Shown here: piece by piece, positions 8,474 through 16,853 of the stretch
Numbering within the stretch: the first letter of the stretch is position 1
How the letters are laid out: every line of letters begins with the position of its first letter
NCBI GenBank assembly: GCA_910585955.1
Contig: CAJUGC010000004.1
Location: forward strand, 1-64,000
Length of the DNA stretch: 64,000 nucleotides
Source of the DNA: an uncultured Christensenella sp.
GTDB taxonomy: Bacteria; Bacillota; Clostridia; Christensenellales; Pumilibacteraceae
Direction: 5' to 3'
The notes under the pieces: model-generated
The model's input: the letters and a program-made list of their open reading frames with translations, nothing else
Databases searched by the model: none
What the model was told of the DNA's origin: nothing
Program-made: the position numbers and the translations under genes

Positions 8474-8527
8474 ACAATCCCCTCAGTCACTCGTTCCTCG
8501 TGACAGCTCCCCTTGCTAAGGGGAGCC
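8474..8527 (+). repeat. Type A double-hairpin repeat (copy A1)
   Basis: ACAATCCCCTCA, a first stem GTCAC..GTGAC, then AGCTCCCCTT-GCT-AAGGGGAGCC as a second stem. One of about eight full copies in the window, all on the plus strand. Confidence 0.8.
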
Positions 8528-8538
8528 TTTATAAGGCG

Positions 8539-8776
8539 AGACTTCTGACGGCGTAGAAACGAATATGACGGACTGCCGGTGACGAGACGCCGCTTATTCC
8601 CTGTCGGCTCTGAGAGCTTAGAGACGAGCAGTTCGAGGAAAACACGGACTTCTGACGGCTTTGATACGAGTAAGACGGGCAACAGGCGACGAGTCCCGAA
8701 GGGCGTGTACTTTTTCGTACACAACCGAGGGCGAGTAGCTCGTAGCCCGTATTACGAAGTATATAAGCCGTCAGTC
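8539..8776 (+). repeat. Type C palindromic element overlapping the obg stop
   Basis: Left arm CTGACGGCTT..ATAC...TAA.ACGGGC (from about 8650) and right arm GCCCGTATTACGAAGTATATAAGCCGTCAG (8744-8773). The obg TGA stop (8771-8773) is inside the right arm. The core has GTGTAC/GTACAC. Two further left-arm-like fragments (8539-8600 and 8608-8645) suggest nested or repeated insertions. No gene is seen in 8065-8770. Confidence 0.65.
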
Positions 8777-10033
8777 GATGAAGTCGAATTCGATGTCGAG
8801 AATACGAACAATATCCCCGTCCTTCGCGCCCGCAAGCCGAAGCGCGTTTATGACGCCGCCCTCTTTCAGACGGCGCTGAAAATAGTTCATACTGTCGTAA
8901 TCGTCGAGCACGACTTTTCGGGCAAGCTCGTCTATCATGCCGCCCGAAACCTCGAATGCGCCGTCGGTGTCGCGAGAAACGGTGAAACCGTCGGTATCGC
9001 GAGAGGCGTATTTGAACGGCTCGAATCGCATGGCTTCGAGCGGCGGAAGCTGCGAAAGTTTTTCGTAGACCGTCTTTATGAGCGTATCGAGGTTGCCGCG
9101 AGTCGCCGCCGAAATGAGAACGGGATCTTTTACTCCGGTCTCCTTTTTGAAGCGTTCGACCGCTTCGTCGCTTTCGAGAATATCGGACTTATTGAGCGCG
9201 ACTATCTGCTCGGTTTCCGCTATCGTCTTGCTGTAGTTTTCCAGCTCCTTATTTATGGCGCGATAGTCCTCGACGGGATCTCTTCCCTCGCTCGCGGAAA
9301 TATCTACGACATGAACAATGAGGCGAACCCGCTCGATATGGCGCAGAAAGTGATGTCCAAGCCCCGCGCCGGCAGACGCTCCCTCTATAAGTCCCGGAAT
9401 GTCCGCCACTGTGAAGCTGTCGTCGTAATACTTTACGACGCCGAGATTGGGAGATAGGGTCGTGAAGTGGTAGTCGGCGATCTTGGGGCGAGCCGCACTT
9501 ATAACGGACAGCAGCGTGGATTTTCCCACGTTCGGAAAGCCGACAAGCCCGACGTCCGCAATGGTTTTAAGTTCCAAGAGCACCGTTCTTTCAAGCGTCT
9601 TTTCGCCCGTTTGCGAAAAGTGCGGGGCTTGTCTGCGACCCGTCTTGAAACGAGCGTTACCTTTGCCGCCGCGACCGCCTTCGAGCACGACCACTCGACT
9701 GTTTTCGTCGAACATATCGGCGATAATTCCGCCGCTCTCCGCGTCGCGAATTACCGTTCCCTTAGGAACTTTTATTACAAGATCGTTGCCGCCCTTGCCG
9801 CTGCAATAGCGAGACGCGCCGCGACTTCCGTTTTCGGCGCGGAAGTGCTTTTCGTAGCGAAAGTCTATTAGAGAACTTTTACGCGAGTCGGCGACGAAAA
9901 CTATGTTGCCGCCCTTGCCGCCGTCGCCGCCGTCCGGTCCGCCGTTTGCAACGTACTTTTCCGTATAAAACGACGTGCAACCGTCACCGCCGTCGCCTGC
10001 CTTTATATTTATCTTGGCTCTGTCTACAAACAT
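8771..10033 (-). CDS. obg: Obg family GTPase
   Basis: Essential ribosome-assembly and stress GTPase. It has 420 residues: the Gly-rich Obg fold at 1-158 (DGGDGCTSF, GGPDGGDGGKGG), G1 GFPNVGKS at 165-172, switch TTLSPNLG, G3 DIPG (211-214), G4 NKSD, and the Bacillota-type C-terminal OCT domain. It lies nine bases after nth in the same direction, so the two likely share a transcript. Its last codon and stop form part of a palindrome. Confidence 0.96.
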   Translation of the reverse strand: MFVDRAKINIKAGDGGDGCTSFYTEKYVANGGPDGGDGGKGGNIVFVADSRKSSLIDFRYEKHFRAENGSRGASRYCSGKGGNDLVIKVPKGTVIRDAESGGIIADMFDENSRVVVLEGGRGGKGNARFKTGRRQAPHFSQTGEKTLERTVLLELKTIADVGLVGFPNVGKSTLLSVISAARPKIADYHFTTLSPNLGVVKYYDDSFTVADIPGLIEGASAGAGLGHHFLRHIERVRLIVHVVDISASEGRDPVEDYRAINKELENYSKTIAETEQIVALNKSDILESDEAVERFKKETGVKDPVLISAATRGNLDTLIKTVYEKLSQLPPLEAMRFEPFKYASRDTDGFTVSRDTDGAFEVSGGMIDELARKVVLDDYDSMNYFQRRLKEGGVINALRLAGAKDGDIVRILDIEFDFID

Positions 10034-10041
10034 ATTTCTCC

Positions 10042-10683
10042 TTACCCGACCTTATCGTTTCCCGCAAAATCCGCGCAATACTCGCTTATCGGACAATTCG
10101 CGCAATCGGGTCGTTGAGCCTTACAGCAATATCTGCCGTGAAAAATAAGCAAATGGTGTACGCGGGCGCGCATACCCGCTTCGATTCTTTCGGTCAGATC
10201 CTTTTCGACGTCGTAAGGCGTTTTGCCGTTTGAGAGCCCGAGGCGGTGCGAAAGCCTATACACATGGGTATCGACAGCGATCCCGTCGCCGCCGAACGCA
10301 ACCGAACTTACGACGTTCGCCGTCTTTCTTCCGACACCCGCAAGCGTGAGAAGTTCGTCGAACTCACAGGGAACTTCCCCTCCGTAACGCGTGAGAATAT
10401 CGAGGCTCATGCTCTTTATATTCTTTGCTTTATTGCGGAAAAATCCGCACGAATGAATGAGCGTTTCAAGCTCCTGCGTAGGCATTTCGACAAAATCTTT
10501 GGGCGTGTTCGCTCTTTTAAACAAAGTTTTCGTCACCTCGTTCACACGCTTGTCCGTGCACTGCGCAGATAAAATTACCGCCACTAAAAGCTCGAACGGA
10601 GTCCCGTAGTCGAGCTCGCAATGCGCAAGCGGATACCGCTCGTCAAGCCTGTCCAAAACGATTTGCAGATCGGAGTCTTTCAT
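10042..10683 (-). CDS. nth: Endonuclease III
   Basis: Base-excision-repair DNA glycosylase/AP lyase for oxidised pyrimidines. It has 213 residues. The helix-hairpin-helix LAGVGRKTANVV carries catalytic Lys120, Asp138 is in VDTH, and the [4Fe-4S] ligands follow C187-x6-C194-x2-C197-x5-C203. The start codon is only seven bases from a -10 box and has no Shine-Dalgarno, so the mRNA is probably leaderless. obg follows. Confidence 0.95.
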   Translation of the reverse strand: MKDSDLQIVLDRLDERYPLAHCELDYGTPFELLVAVILSAQCTDKRVNEVTKTLFKRANTPKDFVEMPTQELETLIHSCGFFRNKAKNIKSMSLDILTRYGGEVPCEFDELLTLAGVGRKTANVVSSVAFGGDGIAVDTHVYRLSHRLGLSNGKTPYDVEKDLTERIEAGMRARVHHLLIFHGRYCCKAQRPDCANCPISEYCADFAGNDKVG

Positions 10684-10690
10684 AAAGACA

Positions 10691-10719
10691 AGTATAACAT
10701 ATTCCTAAATCTTTGTCAC
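10691..10719 (-). promoter_or_regulatory. Promoter of nth (leaderless geometry)
   Basis: Minus strand -35 GTGACA (10719-10714), 17-base spacer, -10 TATACT (10696-10691). Seven bases separate the -10 from the ATG at 10683. Confidence 0.65.
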
Positions 10720-10757
10720 GCATTTTCGGCGCGGAATAAAATTTAAATCTCCGCTTT

Positions 10758-10979
10758 TCAACGCATTTCGAAAACGCGGATAAAGTTCGGGAATGCGTAA
10801 GGCGAGCTTACTATCATATGCGCGCGCTTAAAGTCGTTCTCGCCGACCTCGACGCCGAGCGCACAACTTCCGCCCGAGCGCGGCGCACCCGTTATGCGCG
10901 AATTTATACCCTCTCTTTTGAGCGCGTCGTAGAAGCGCAACGCGCAATTTCTGGAACGAAACGCAAAAACGTATTTCAT
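10758..10979 (-). CDS. DUF3343 protein (putative Se/S carrier-like)
   Basis: Small protein of 73 residues matching the DUF3343 pattern: an N-terminal MKYVFAFRS strand, an 'ITGAPR' segment and the conserved Cys in SGGSCALGVEV. Family knowledge places it near selenium or sulfur transfer enzymes, with no proven function. The ATG at 10979 was chosen over one 20 codons earlier because AAAGGATG precedes it. It is divergent from the cysteine-desulfurase-like gene, its usual companion. Confidence 0.75.
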   Translation of the reverse strand: MKYVFAFRSRNCALRFYDALKREGINSRITGAPRSGGSCALGVEVGENDFKRAHMIVSSPYAFPNFIRVFEMR

Positions 10980-11095
10980 AGCTTTTTCATCCTTTGATAA
11001 ATTTGGGCGTATCGATGTCGCCGCCCCCGCCGACCTCATATAATGTAATGTCGGCTTAATACCATTTTATTATATCAAGGAGATTTTTGTGCGCA

Positions 11096-12217
11096 ATGAT
11101 ATATCTCGATAATTCTGCCACAAGCGGCTTCAAGCCCGAGTGCGTAAAGCGCTCTGCCGTGAGCTGCATGGAACACCTGTCCGCGAACGCGGGTCGCAGC
11201 GGTCACAAAAAGAGCGTCGCCACCGCCATGCTCGTCTACCGCACAAGAGAAAAGCTGAAAAAATTCGTCGGGTGCGACGGTGAAGTCGCGTTTACCGGAA
11301 GCTGTACGGAAGCTTTAAACCTTGCAATTCTCGGATCGGCAGTTTTCGGCGGTCACGTCGTAACGACGGTTTTCGAACACAATTCCGTACTGCGTCCGCT
11401 ACACGAACTAAACGCCGCGGGGCGCATTACACTTTCCGTAGCCGCTCCGAGCAGCAGCGGAAAGCTCGGCTTCGACGAAATACGTCGGCACATTCGCGGA
11501 AACACCTATCTCGTAGCAGTCACGGGAACTTCCAACGTCACGGGAGCACGAACCGACATAGAAGACATTGCGGCGGGGCTTAACGGAAGCAAAATAAAAT
11601 TGCTTGTGGACGGAGCGCAGAGCGTAGGTTATATGCCCGTAGACATGGCGAAAACGGGTATAGACTATCTTGCCGTCGCGCCGCACAAGGGACTGCACGC
11701 TCTGCAAGGAGTAGGCGCTCTGTGCATGGCGAAAGGCTCTCTTCCCCGTCCCGTAAAGTACGGCGGCACGGGTACGCAGTCGACCTCGCTGCTTCAGCCG
11801 AGCGAACCGCCCGAATGTTATGAATCGGGCACGCTTCCGCTTGTCGCGATCGCGGCGCTTAACCGAGCAATAGATTGGACGAAAAAGAACTTCGAGGAGA
11901 ATGCCGTAAATCTCCGACATCTTCAAAAACGGCTTTTGAAAGGCTTAAAAGAAATCGACGGAATCGACGTAAAGTCGAGCGAAAACGACAGCGGAATAGT
12001 AGCATTCGCTCCGAAAAAAATGAGTTCCGAACAGGTATGCGACGCACTCGATTCGAGATACGACGTTGCGGCTCGCGGCGGACTGCACTGCGCGCCTTTA
12101 ATGCACAAGTATCTCGGAACGCTTGAAAGCGGCATTGTGAGACTATCGGTAGGCTGTGACAACACTGTGAGCGAAATAGATACGGTGATCGGGGCGTTAA
12201 GGGAAATAATGAAATAA
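11096..12217 (+). CDS. Cysteine desulfurase-like PLP enzyme (class V, EF2568 type)
   Basis: Aminotransferase class V protein of 373 residues. It opens with IYLDNSATSG; His95 is in FEHNSVLRP, Asp172 in VDGAQSVG, and the PLP lysine is K198 in APHKGLHA. Cys332 in GGLHCAPLMH fits the sulfur-accepting cysteine. The subgroup keeps company with DUF3343, as here, and is suspected to serve a labile-selenium or sulfur pathway. The ATG at 11096 was preferred because AAGGAGA lies twelve bases upstream; an in-frame TTG nine bases earlier is too close to that site. Confidence 0.85.
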   Translation: MIYLDNSATSGFKPECVKRSAVSCMEHLSANAGRSGHKKSVATAMLVYRTREKLKKFVGCDGEVAFTGSCTEALNLAILGSAVFGGHVVTTVFEHNSVLRPLHELNAAGRITLSVAAPSSSGKLGFDEIRRHIRGNTYLVAVTGTSNVTGARTDIEDIAAGLNGSKIKLLVDGAQSVGYMPVDMAKTGIDYLAVAPHKGLHALQGVGALCMAKGSLPRPVKYGGTGTQSTSLLQPSEPPECYESGTLPLVAIAALNRAIDWTKKNFEENAVNLRHLQKRLLKGLKEIDGIDVKSSENDSGIVAFAPKKMSSEQVCDALDSRYDVAARGGLHCAPLMHKYLGTLESGIVRLSVGCDNTVSEIDTVIGALREIMK

Positions 12218-12336
12218 ACGCGCCTTTTGAGAAAAGGTGCGGAAGAAGAAAGCTTTGCGCTTTTAAAAAAGCCGCGAAAAATATTACTGCGCGGCTACGA
12301 CCGCCAAAGTTCACGCCCCGGCAAGAGAAGGAGTTT
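12218..12336 (+). other. Convergent intergenic region with degenerate repeat
   Basis: Contains a decayed type B-like sequence (CGCCTTTTGAGAAAAGGTGCG and a stretch resembling the GCCGCGGAAATTGTTACTGCGC part of that family). It probably ends transcription from both sides. Confidence 0.4.
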
Positions 12337-13326
12337 TTAGGAACGCGACTTTATGATTGATTTGACGCGGTCGGGAGTGTAGGCGGGATAGTGCGAGAGA
12401 AGCTCGGCGCAGAGCGCGCTTATCTGCGGAGCCGCCATGCTCGTTCCCGATAAGGTCGCATAAGCGCCGCCGAGCGAAAGCGTCGGAACATCGACGGCTT
12501 CGGCGAGAATATCGGGCTTGCCGCCGCCGTGCGGAGAAAAGGCTGCCTCCTTTCCGCCGTCGGCGCCGCCCACTGTAAATACATACGGACTTATCGCGGG
12601 CGAAAGCACTCCCTCGCCCTTTTCCCTGCCGTTGCCCGCAGACGCAACGACGGTTATGCCGTTTTCGACAAGCGCGTTTGCGCCGAGGACGAGAGGATCT
12701 TTTCCCTTTTGCGGAGTCGAACCGAAAGACATATTCACGACTCGGATATTAAAGCGTTCGGCATTTTCGTATACCCATTGCATTGCCGAAAGAATGTCGA
12801 AAGCCGTCCCCTCGCCCGTAGATTTAAGCGCCTTTACCGCCGCTATACGCACGTTTCGGAAATTACGCGAAAGATATTCGCCGCGCATGAGACCGCTTCC
12901 GCAGATAATACCCGCAACCGCCGTACCGTGACCGCAATCGTCATACGGCGTTTTTCTGCCGTTTACAATATCGGAAAAAGCGATTATGCGGTTCGGAAAC
13001 AGCGCAAGATCGGGATGTTCGTCTATGCCCGTATCTATGACGGCGACGGTTACTTTTTCGTTCGTTCGTTCGTTTAAACGGCGAATCAGCCCGCTCTTGC
13101 GAAGGGCAAATTTTTGCCTGATTTCTTCTTCGGCAATACGCACGAGACAGTCGGCATGGACACTCTCGACAAAATCGAGCCGAGCGAGTTCCGAAATATT
13201 CCGACTGTCCGTTTCGACTCCGAGAGCCGACATAAACGGAAACATACGCTTTACCTTTACGCGCGCGGACGAAAACACCTCGAGCGCAGTGTGAAGCGAC
13301 GTTACTCTTACTATGTATTGATCCAT
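12337..13326 (-). CDS. Intracellular subtilisin-like serine protease (S8)
   Basis: Subtilase of 329 residues with the full triad: Asp98 in VIDTGID, His133 in GHGTAVAGI, Ser296 in GTSMAAP, plus oxyanion Asn232 in ASAGNG. Residues 1-65 look like a short inhibitor-type prodomain (YIVRVTS..., LARLDFVESV). No signal peptide or membrane anchor is visible, so it probably acts in the cytoplasm or forespore. It overlaps the preceding small gene (TAATG), so expression is coupled. Confidence 0.9.
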   Translation of the reverse strand: MDQYIVRVTSLHTALEVFSSARVKVKRMFPFMSALGVETDSRNISELARLDFVESVHADCLVRIAEEEIRQKFALRKSGLIRRLNERTNEKVTVAVIDTGIDEHPDLALFPNRIIAFSDIVNGRKTPYDDCGHGTAVAGIICGSGLMRGEYLSRNFRNVRIAAVKALKSTGEGTAFDILSAMQWVYENAERFNIRVVNMSFGSTPQKGKDPLVLGANALVENGITVVASAGNGREKGEGVLSPAISPYVFTVGGADGGKEAAFSPHGGGKPDILAEAVDVPTLSLGGAYATLSGTSMAAPQISALCAELLSHYPAYTPDRVKSIIKSRS

Positions 13327-13577
13327 TACATATCGGAATTTATGAGGCGAATTATATTATCGAGGCGTTCGCGTTTTGCGGGAGTCAGGTGAGGAGACAT
13401 CATTTCCGCAAAGCTCTTAAGCTCGCGAGGGTCGAACGAGCCGTCTGACTTACTCTTGCGCACCTGCGACATCAACGCGTCTACAAGAGCGTCCTCGCTC
13501 ATGTTCTTGTACTTGTCGAGCGCTTCCCTTTCCATTCCCCTTACGGCGTCGGCATTATATCCTTTTAGCTGTTTCAT
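13326..13577 (-). CDS. Small unknown protein coupled to the subtilisin
   Basis: 83 residues, not recognised. It is charged and helical in character (MEREALDKYKNMSEDAL, VDALMSQVRKSKSDG), with no signal or membrane segment. AGGAG is about ten bases before the ATG. The stop overlaps the protease start, which suggests the two products act together, perhaps as inhibitor, chaperone or substrate of the protease; this is inference only. Confidence 0.7.
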   Translation of the reverse strand: MKQLKGYNADAVRGMEREALDKYKNMSEDALVDALMSQVRKSKSDGSFDPRELKSFAEMMSPHLTPAKRERLDNIIRLINSDM

Positions 13578-13604
13578 TGTTATGTACTCCTATCAGATAA
13601 TTTT

Positions 13605-13720
13605 GAAAGCACAGTCGCTCGTCGGACTTGCGGCAATGACGAGTCATGCGTGTTGTACTTATGCGTACTACGCCAGTACGGCGAGGAGCACGCACCGTCC
13701 GATGAGATGAATGTGTTTTC
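13605..13720 (+). repeat. Palindrome related to the UDG-gene end (type C-like)
   Basis: Nested arms GAAAGCACA/TGTGTTTTC and CTCGTCGGAC/GTCCGATGAG, with a GTAC-rich core (GTTGTACTTATGCGTACTAC) and CGGCGAGGAGCACGC, as in the element at 14325. The GAAAGCACAGTCGC start and GATGAATGTG end match the 3' end of the glycosylase gene at 23867-23906. Confidence 0.55.
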
Positions 13721-13791
13721 ATCTGTCTCATTAGTCAGTATATGCGGCATATACATATAATAGTGTCTCGACACTTAAGGAGTTTTACCGC

Positions 13792-14046
13792 ATGGACATA
13801 TCGCAAATTTTGCCGCTACTCGGCGGCGACGAAAAAACAGCCGCACTTTTAAAAGCGGCGAACGGCGACAAAGCTTCCCTTCTTCAGGGACTTGCAGGCG
13901 GCGACGGAAACGCCGCAAAAATACTCGGACTTATGTCGGCTTTCGGAAACGAAAAAAAACAAAAAAAAGGCGCGGTCGGAATTTCCGCCGTCGCCTCGTT
14001 TGCCAATAACGATATTGTGGGGGCGCTGTATAAATTGTTGAAATAA
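13792..14046 (+). CDS. Small unknown protein
   Basis: 84 residues, not recognised. The N-terminal half is Ala/Gly/Leu-rich (LLGGDEKTAALLKAAN, LLQGLAGGDGNAAKILGLM), then a basic linker KKQKKG and a hydrophobic C-terminal stretch VASFANNDIVGALYKLL. AAGGAG precedes the ATG. It is transcribed away from the subtilisin pair and ends at a type B hairpin. The low complexity of part of the chain lowers confidence, but start site, coding pattern and terminator agree. Confidence 0.6.
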   Translation: MDISQILPLLGGDEKTAALLKAANGDKASLLQGLAGGDGNAAKILGLMSAFGNEKKQKKGAVGISAVASFANNDIVGALYKLLK

Positions 14047-14115
14047 TGCGCTCTTTTTGGAAAAGAAGCGAAGAAAAGAGCAATGTACATTTTTCGGAAA
14101 AGGTACCGAAAAACG

Positions 14116-14155
14116 TATAAGAGAGGGACACTTTAGACTGTGTCCCTCTCTTATA
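14116..14155 (+). terminator. Type B hairpin, probable terminator
   Basis: A 16-bp perfect stem (TATAAGAGAGGGACAC / GTGTCCCTCTCTTATA) with loop TTTAGACT, 70 bases after the small plus-strand gene. It is part of a longer type B chain (14050-14215). Confidence 0.55.
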
Positions 14156-14250
14156 AATCTCACCCCGCAACTACTTAGGGCTCCGCCCTAAGACCCCTTT
14201 TTAAAGGATTAAGAATTGAGTTTAATGAATGTTTTGTTATGTCTATAAGA

Positions 14251-14302
14251 ACAATCCCCTCAGTCGTCTACGACGACAGCTCCCCTTGACTCAAGGGGAG
14301 CC
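14251..14302 (+). repeat. Type A double-hairpin repeat (copy A2)
   Basis: ACAATCCCCTCA, stem GTCGTC/GACGAC, then CTCCCCTT-GACTC-AAGGGGAG. Confidence 0.8.
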
Positions 14303-14321
14303 TTTTTATGGGATAAAGTAC

Positions 14322-14514
14322 GGACATTCCGACGGCTTAGATGCGAGTAAGACGGACAGCCGGCGCTCAGCCAAGCAAGCGCTCTATAGCGCGCAGCGAA
14401 CGCCACGGAGCGAAGCGGAGTACGAGTCGTGCGGGGGCTGTACTTTTTCGTACTGTTCCCGCACGGCGAGGAGCACGCAGTTCGTATTACGAAGTATATA
14501 AGGCGTCGGAAATA
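14322..14514 (+). repeat. Type C palindromic element overlapping the metY 3' end
   Basis: Left arm ATTCCGACGGCTTAGATGCG (14325 on) pairs with the right arm ending GAAGTATATAAGGCGTCGG (about 14490-14509), which encodes the last residues and the TAA stop of metY. Internal GTACTTTTTCGTAC hairpin and GCGAAGCGGAGTACGAG segments. The stretch 14047-14486 holds repeats A2, B and C only. Confidence 0.65.
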
Positions 14515-15746
14515 TCTGCTATTATGTCGTCGGCGGACTCTATGCCGCATGAAAGGCGGATTGTGCCGGGGGTTATGCCGGCGGCTAAAAGTTGCTCGTC
14601 GGAGAGCTGGCGGTGAGTGCTCGAGGCGGGATGAAGTACGCCCGTGCGAACTTCGGCCACATGCACGACTATGCGGGCGAGTCTCAGTTTATCCATAAAA
14701 GCAACCGCCTTTTCTCGTGAGCCGATGTCGAAGGTTATGACTCCGCTGCCTTTGCCGCCCAGATATTTTTTGCACTTGGAGTACTGTTTATCTCCCTCGA
14801 GCGCGGGATAGCTTATCGACTTAACCTTGCCGCTGTCCTTCAAGAATTTCGCGACCTTAAGCGCGTTTTCGGAGTGACGTTCCATTCGAAGCGGAAGTGT
14901 TTCCGTGCCGAGGTTGAGTAAAAACGCATTCATGGGGCTTATCATGCTGCCGAGATCGCGCATCATTTGCACGCGTGCCTTTGTCACAAAGGGTGCGCCC
15001 GGGAAGCTGTCGGCATAGACAAGTCCGTGATAGCTCTCGTCAGGCTCGGTGAACTGTTTGTATCCGCCCTTTTTGTAATCGAACTTGCCGCCGTCCACTA
15101 TAAGACCGCCGAGCGAAACTGCGTGTCCGTCGAGATACTTGCTAGTCGAATGTACGACTATGTCCGCACCGTATTCCAACGGTCGGCAAATGGCGGGAGT
15201 CGCAAAAGTGTTGTCTATTATGAGCGGGACGTTGTACTTATGCGCAAGACCAGCCCACTTTTCTATGTCGAGCACGGACAGCGCGGGATTGGCAATAGTC
15301 TCGCCGAACGCCGCTCTTGCCCCGCCTTTAAGCGCTTTCTCGAGACCCGCAAAGTCGTCGGGATCTACGAAAACGCACTCTATGCCCATTTTCTTCATCG
15401 TGACGGCAAACAGATTGAACGTGCCGCCGTAGATTTCGGACGAGCTGACTATCTTTTCGCCGCTCTCTACGAGATTGAGAATGGAGAGCGTCGTCGCCGC
15501 CTGTCCCGAGGACGTGAGCATTGCCGCCGTGCCGCCCTCGAGGTCGGCGAGTTTTCTCTCGACCGCCGCCGTCGTAGGGTTGGCAAGGCGGGTATAGAAA
15601 AAACCGTCGGCTTTTAAGTCGAACAAATCTCCGACCGCTTGCGTGCTTTCGTAAGTAAACGTCGTGCTCATTGCAATGGGAAGCGCGCCCGGCTCGCCGC
15701 TTTTCGGTCTGTAGCCGCTCTGCACGCATTTGGTTTCGAGTTTCAT
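14487..15746 (-). CDS. metY: O-acetylhomoserine sulfhydrylase family enzyme
   Basis: Cys/Met-metabolism PLP enzyme of 419 residues, the length of MetY. YTRLANPT (51-58) and SSGQAA (79-84) bind the cofactor phosphate, and the Schiff-base lysine is K203 in TSKYLDGH. The likely reaction is sulfide plus O-acetylhomoserine to homocysteine. Cystathionine gamma-synthase or methionine gamma-lyase activity is the alternative. The codons for the C-terminal LYTS and the stop lie in a palindromic repeat, so the exact tail may be set by that element. ilvE lies 11 bases upstream. Confidence 0.85.
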   Translation of the reverse strand: MKLETKCVQSGYRPKSGEPGALPIAMSTTFTYESTQAVGDLFDLKADGFFYTRLANPTTAAVERKLADLEGGTAAMLTSSGQAATTLSILNLVESGEKIVSSSEIYGGTFNLFAVTMKKMGIECVFVDPDDFAGLEKALKGGARAAFGETIANPALSVLDIEKWAGLAHKYNVPLIIDNTFATPAICRPLEYGADIVVHSTSKYLDGHAVSLGGLIVDGGKFDYKKGGYKQFTEPDESYHGLVYADSFPGAPFVTKARVQMMRDLGSMISPMNAFLLNLGTETLPLRMERHSENALKVAKFLKDSGKVKSISYPALEGDKQYSKCKKYLGGKGSGVITFDIGSREKAVAFMDKLRLARIVVHVAEVRTGVLHPASSTHRQLSDEQLLAAGITPGTIRLSCGIESADDIIADISDALYTS

Positions 15747-15757
15747 TTTTTAATCTC

Positions 15758-16816
15758 CTATTTTATGCGCATCACCCAGCCGAAGCGGTCGGGCACTCTG
15801 CCCGTCTGTATGCCCGTAAGCTCATCGTATATGTGACGGGAGAGTTCGCCCATCTTGCCGCCGCCGACTACATAGTCCTTGCCGCCGTAACCGAAGTCGC
15901 CTACGGGTGAGACAACCGCCGCCGTGCCCGTGCCGAACACTTCTTTGAGGTTGCCGTTTTCCGCGCCCTCGACTACGTCCTTTATGGCGACGCGGGTCTC
16001 CTCGACTTCTACGCCCTCGTCGCGAAGAAGCTCTATGACGCTCTTACGCGTTATGCCGGGAAGTATCGAGCCGAGAAGAGCCGGCGTACGCACTTTGTCC
16101 TTGAAAGCGAAAAAGATGTTCATCGATCCGACTTCTTCGACATACTTATGTTCGTTTGAATCAAGCCACATAGCCTGATCGTAACCGAGCGCGTTGGCTT
16201 TCTCGCCCGCCTTTAAGGACGCGGCGTAGTTGCCGACCACTTTGTGATGACCAGTGCCGCCTATGCAGGCGCGGACGTAGTGCTCCTCGACATAGAGCTT
16301 TACCGGCTCGAGCCCATGCGCGTAATACGAACCCGAGGGGCTTAAGATTATGAAGAATTTATAGCTGTGCGCCGCGTGCACGCCGAGCGCGCTTTCGGTG
16401 GCGATAATGCTCGGACGTATGTAGAGCGACGTGCCCTCGTCCGTCGGAATCCATTCGCTGTCGAGCAGAACGAGCTGTTTTAAAGCGTCGAGCACGAAGT
16501 CTACGTCGATTTGCGGAATGCAGATTCTGTCCGAAGAGTTGTTCATTCTCTCGAGGTTGTCGCGCGGGCGGAACAGTCTTATTTCGCCCTTTTTGTTGCG
16601 ATAAGCTTTCGTGCCCTCGAACACCGCCTGTCCGTAATGGAACACACTGCAACTCGGATCGAGCGTGAAAGGGGCGTACGGCTGAATGCGCGCGTCGTGC
16701 CACTTTCCGTCATCGTACTCCATGACGAACATATGGTCGGTAAAGTATTTGCCGAAGCCGAGCGCACCCGTCGGCTTTTGCTTCGGATTTTGCGTTTTGA
16801 TTACTTTGAGTTCCAT
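15758..16816 (-). CDS. ilvE: Branched-chain amino acid aminotransferase
   Basis: Fold-type IV PLP enzyme of 352 residues, BCAT-II length, interconverting Val/Leu/Ile and their 2-oxo acids. Signature features are the VFEGTKAYR segment (65-73), LYIRPS, and GGTGHHKVVGNYAAS with the presumed PLP lysine K192, then EVGSMN. Its Shine-Dalgarno AAGGAG is the right half of a small palindrome CCTTTAAAAAGG, so it could be partly hidden in a hairpin. metY follows. Confidence 0.92.
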   Translation of the reverse strand: MELKVIKTQNPKQKPTGALGFGKYFTDHMFVMEYDDGKWHDARIQPYAPFTLDPSCSVFHYGQAVFEGTKAYRNKKGEIRLFRPRDNLERMNNSSDRICIPQIDVDFVLDALKQLVLLDSEWIPTDEGTSLYIRPSIIATESALGVHAAHSYKFFIILSPSGSYYAHGLEPVKLYVEEHYVRACIGGTGHHKVVGNYAASLKAGEKANALGYDQAMWLDSNEHKYVEEVGSMNIFFAFKDKVRTPALLGSILPGITRKSVIELLRDEGVEVEETRVAIKDVVEGAENGNLKEVFGTGTAAVVSPVGDFGYGGKDYVVGGGKMGELSRHIYDELTGIQTGRVPDRFGWVMRIK

Positions 16817-16853
16817 TTTATTTGCTCCTTTTTAAAGGTGAATTTCCTTGTTT

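Noticed and set aside
14341..14616. Short frames over the type C elements (proteins with a common YYEVYK-like end)
   Set aside because: The similarity between them comes from the repeat DNA; no starts or conserved frames beyond the palindrome.
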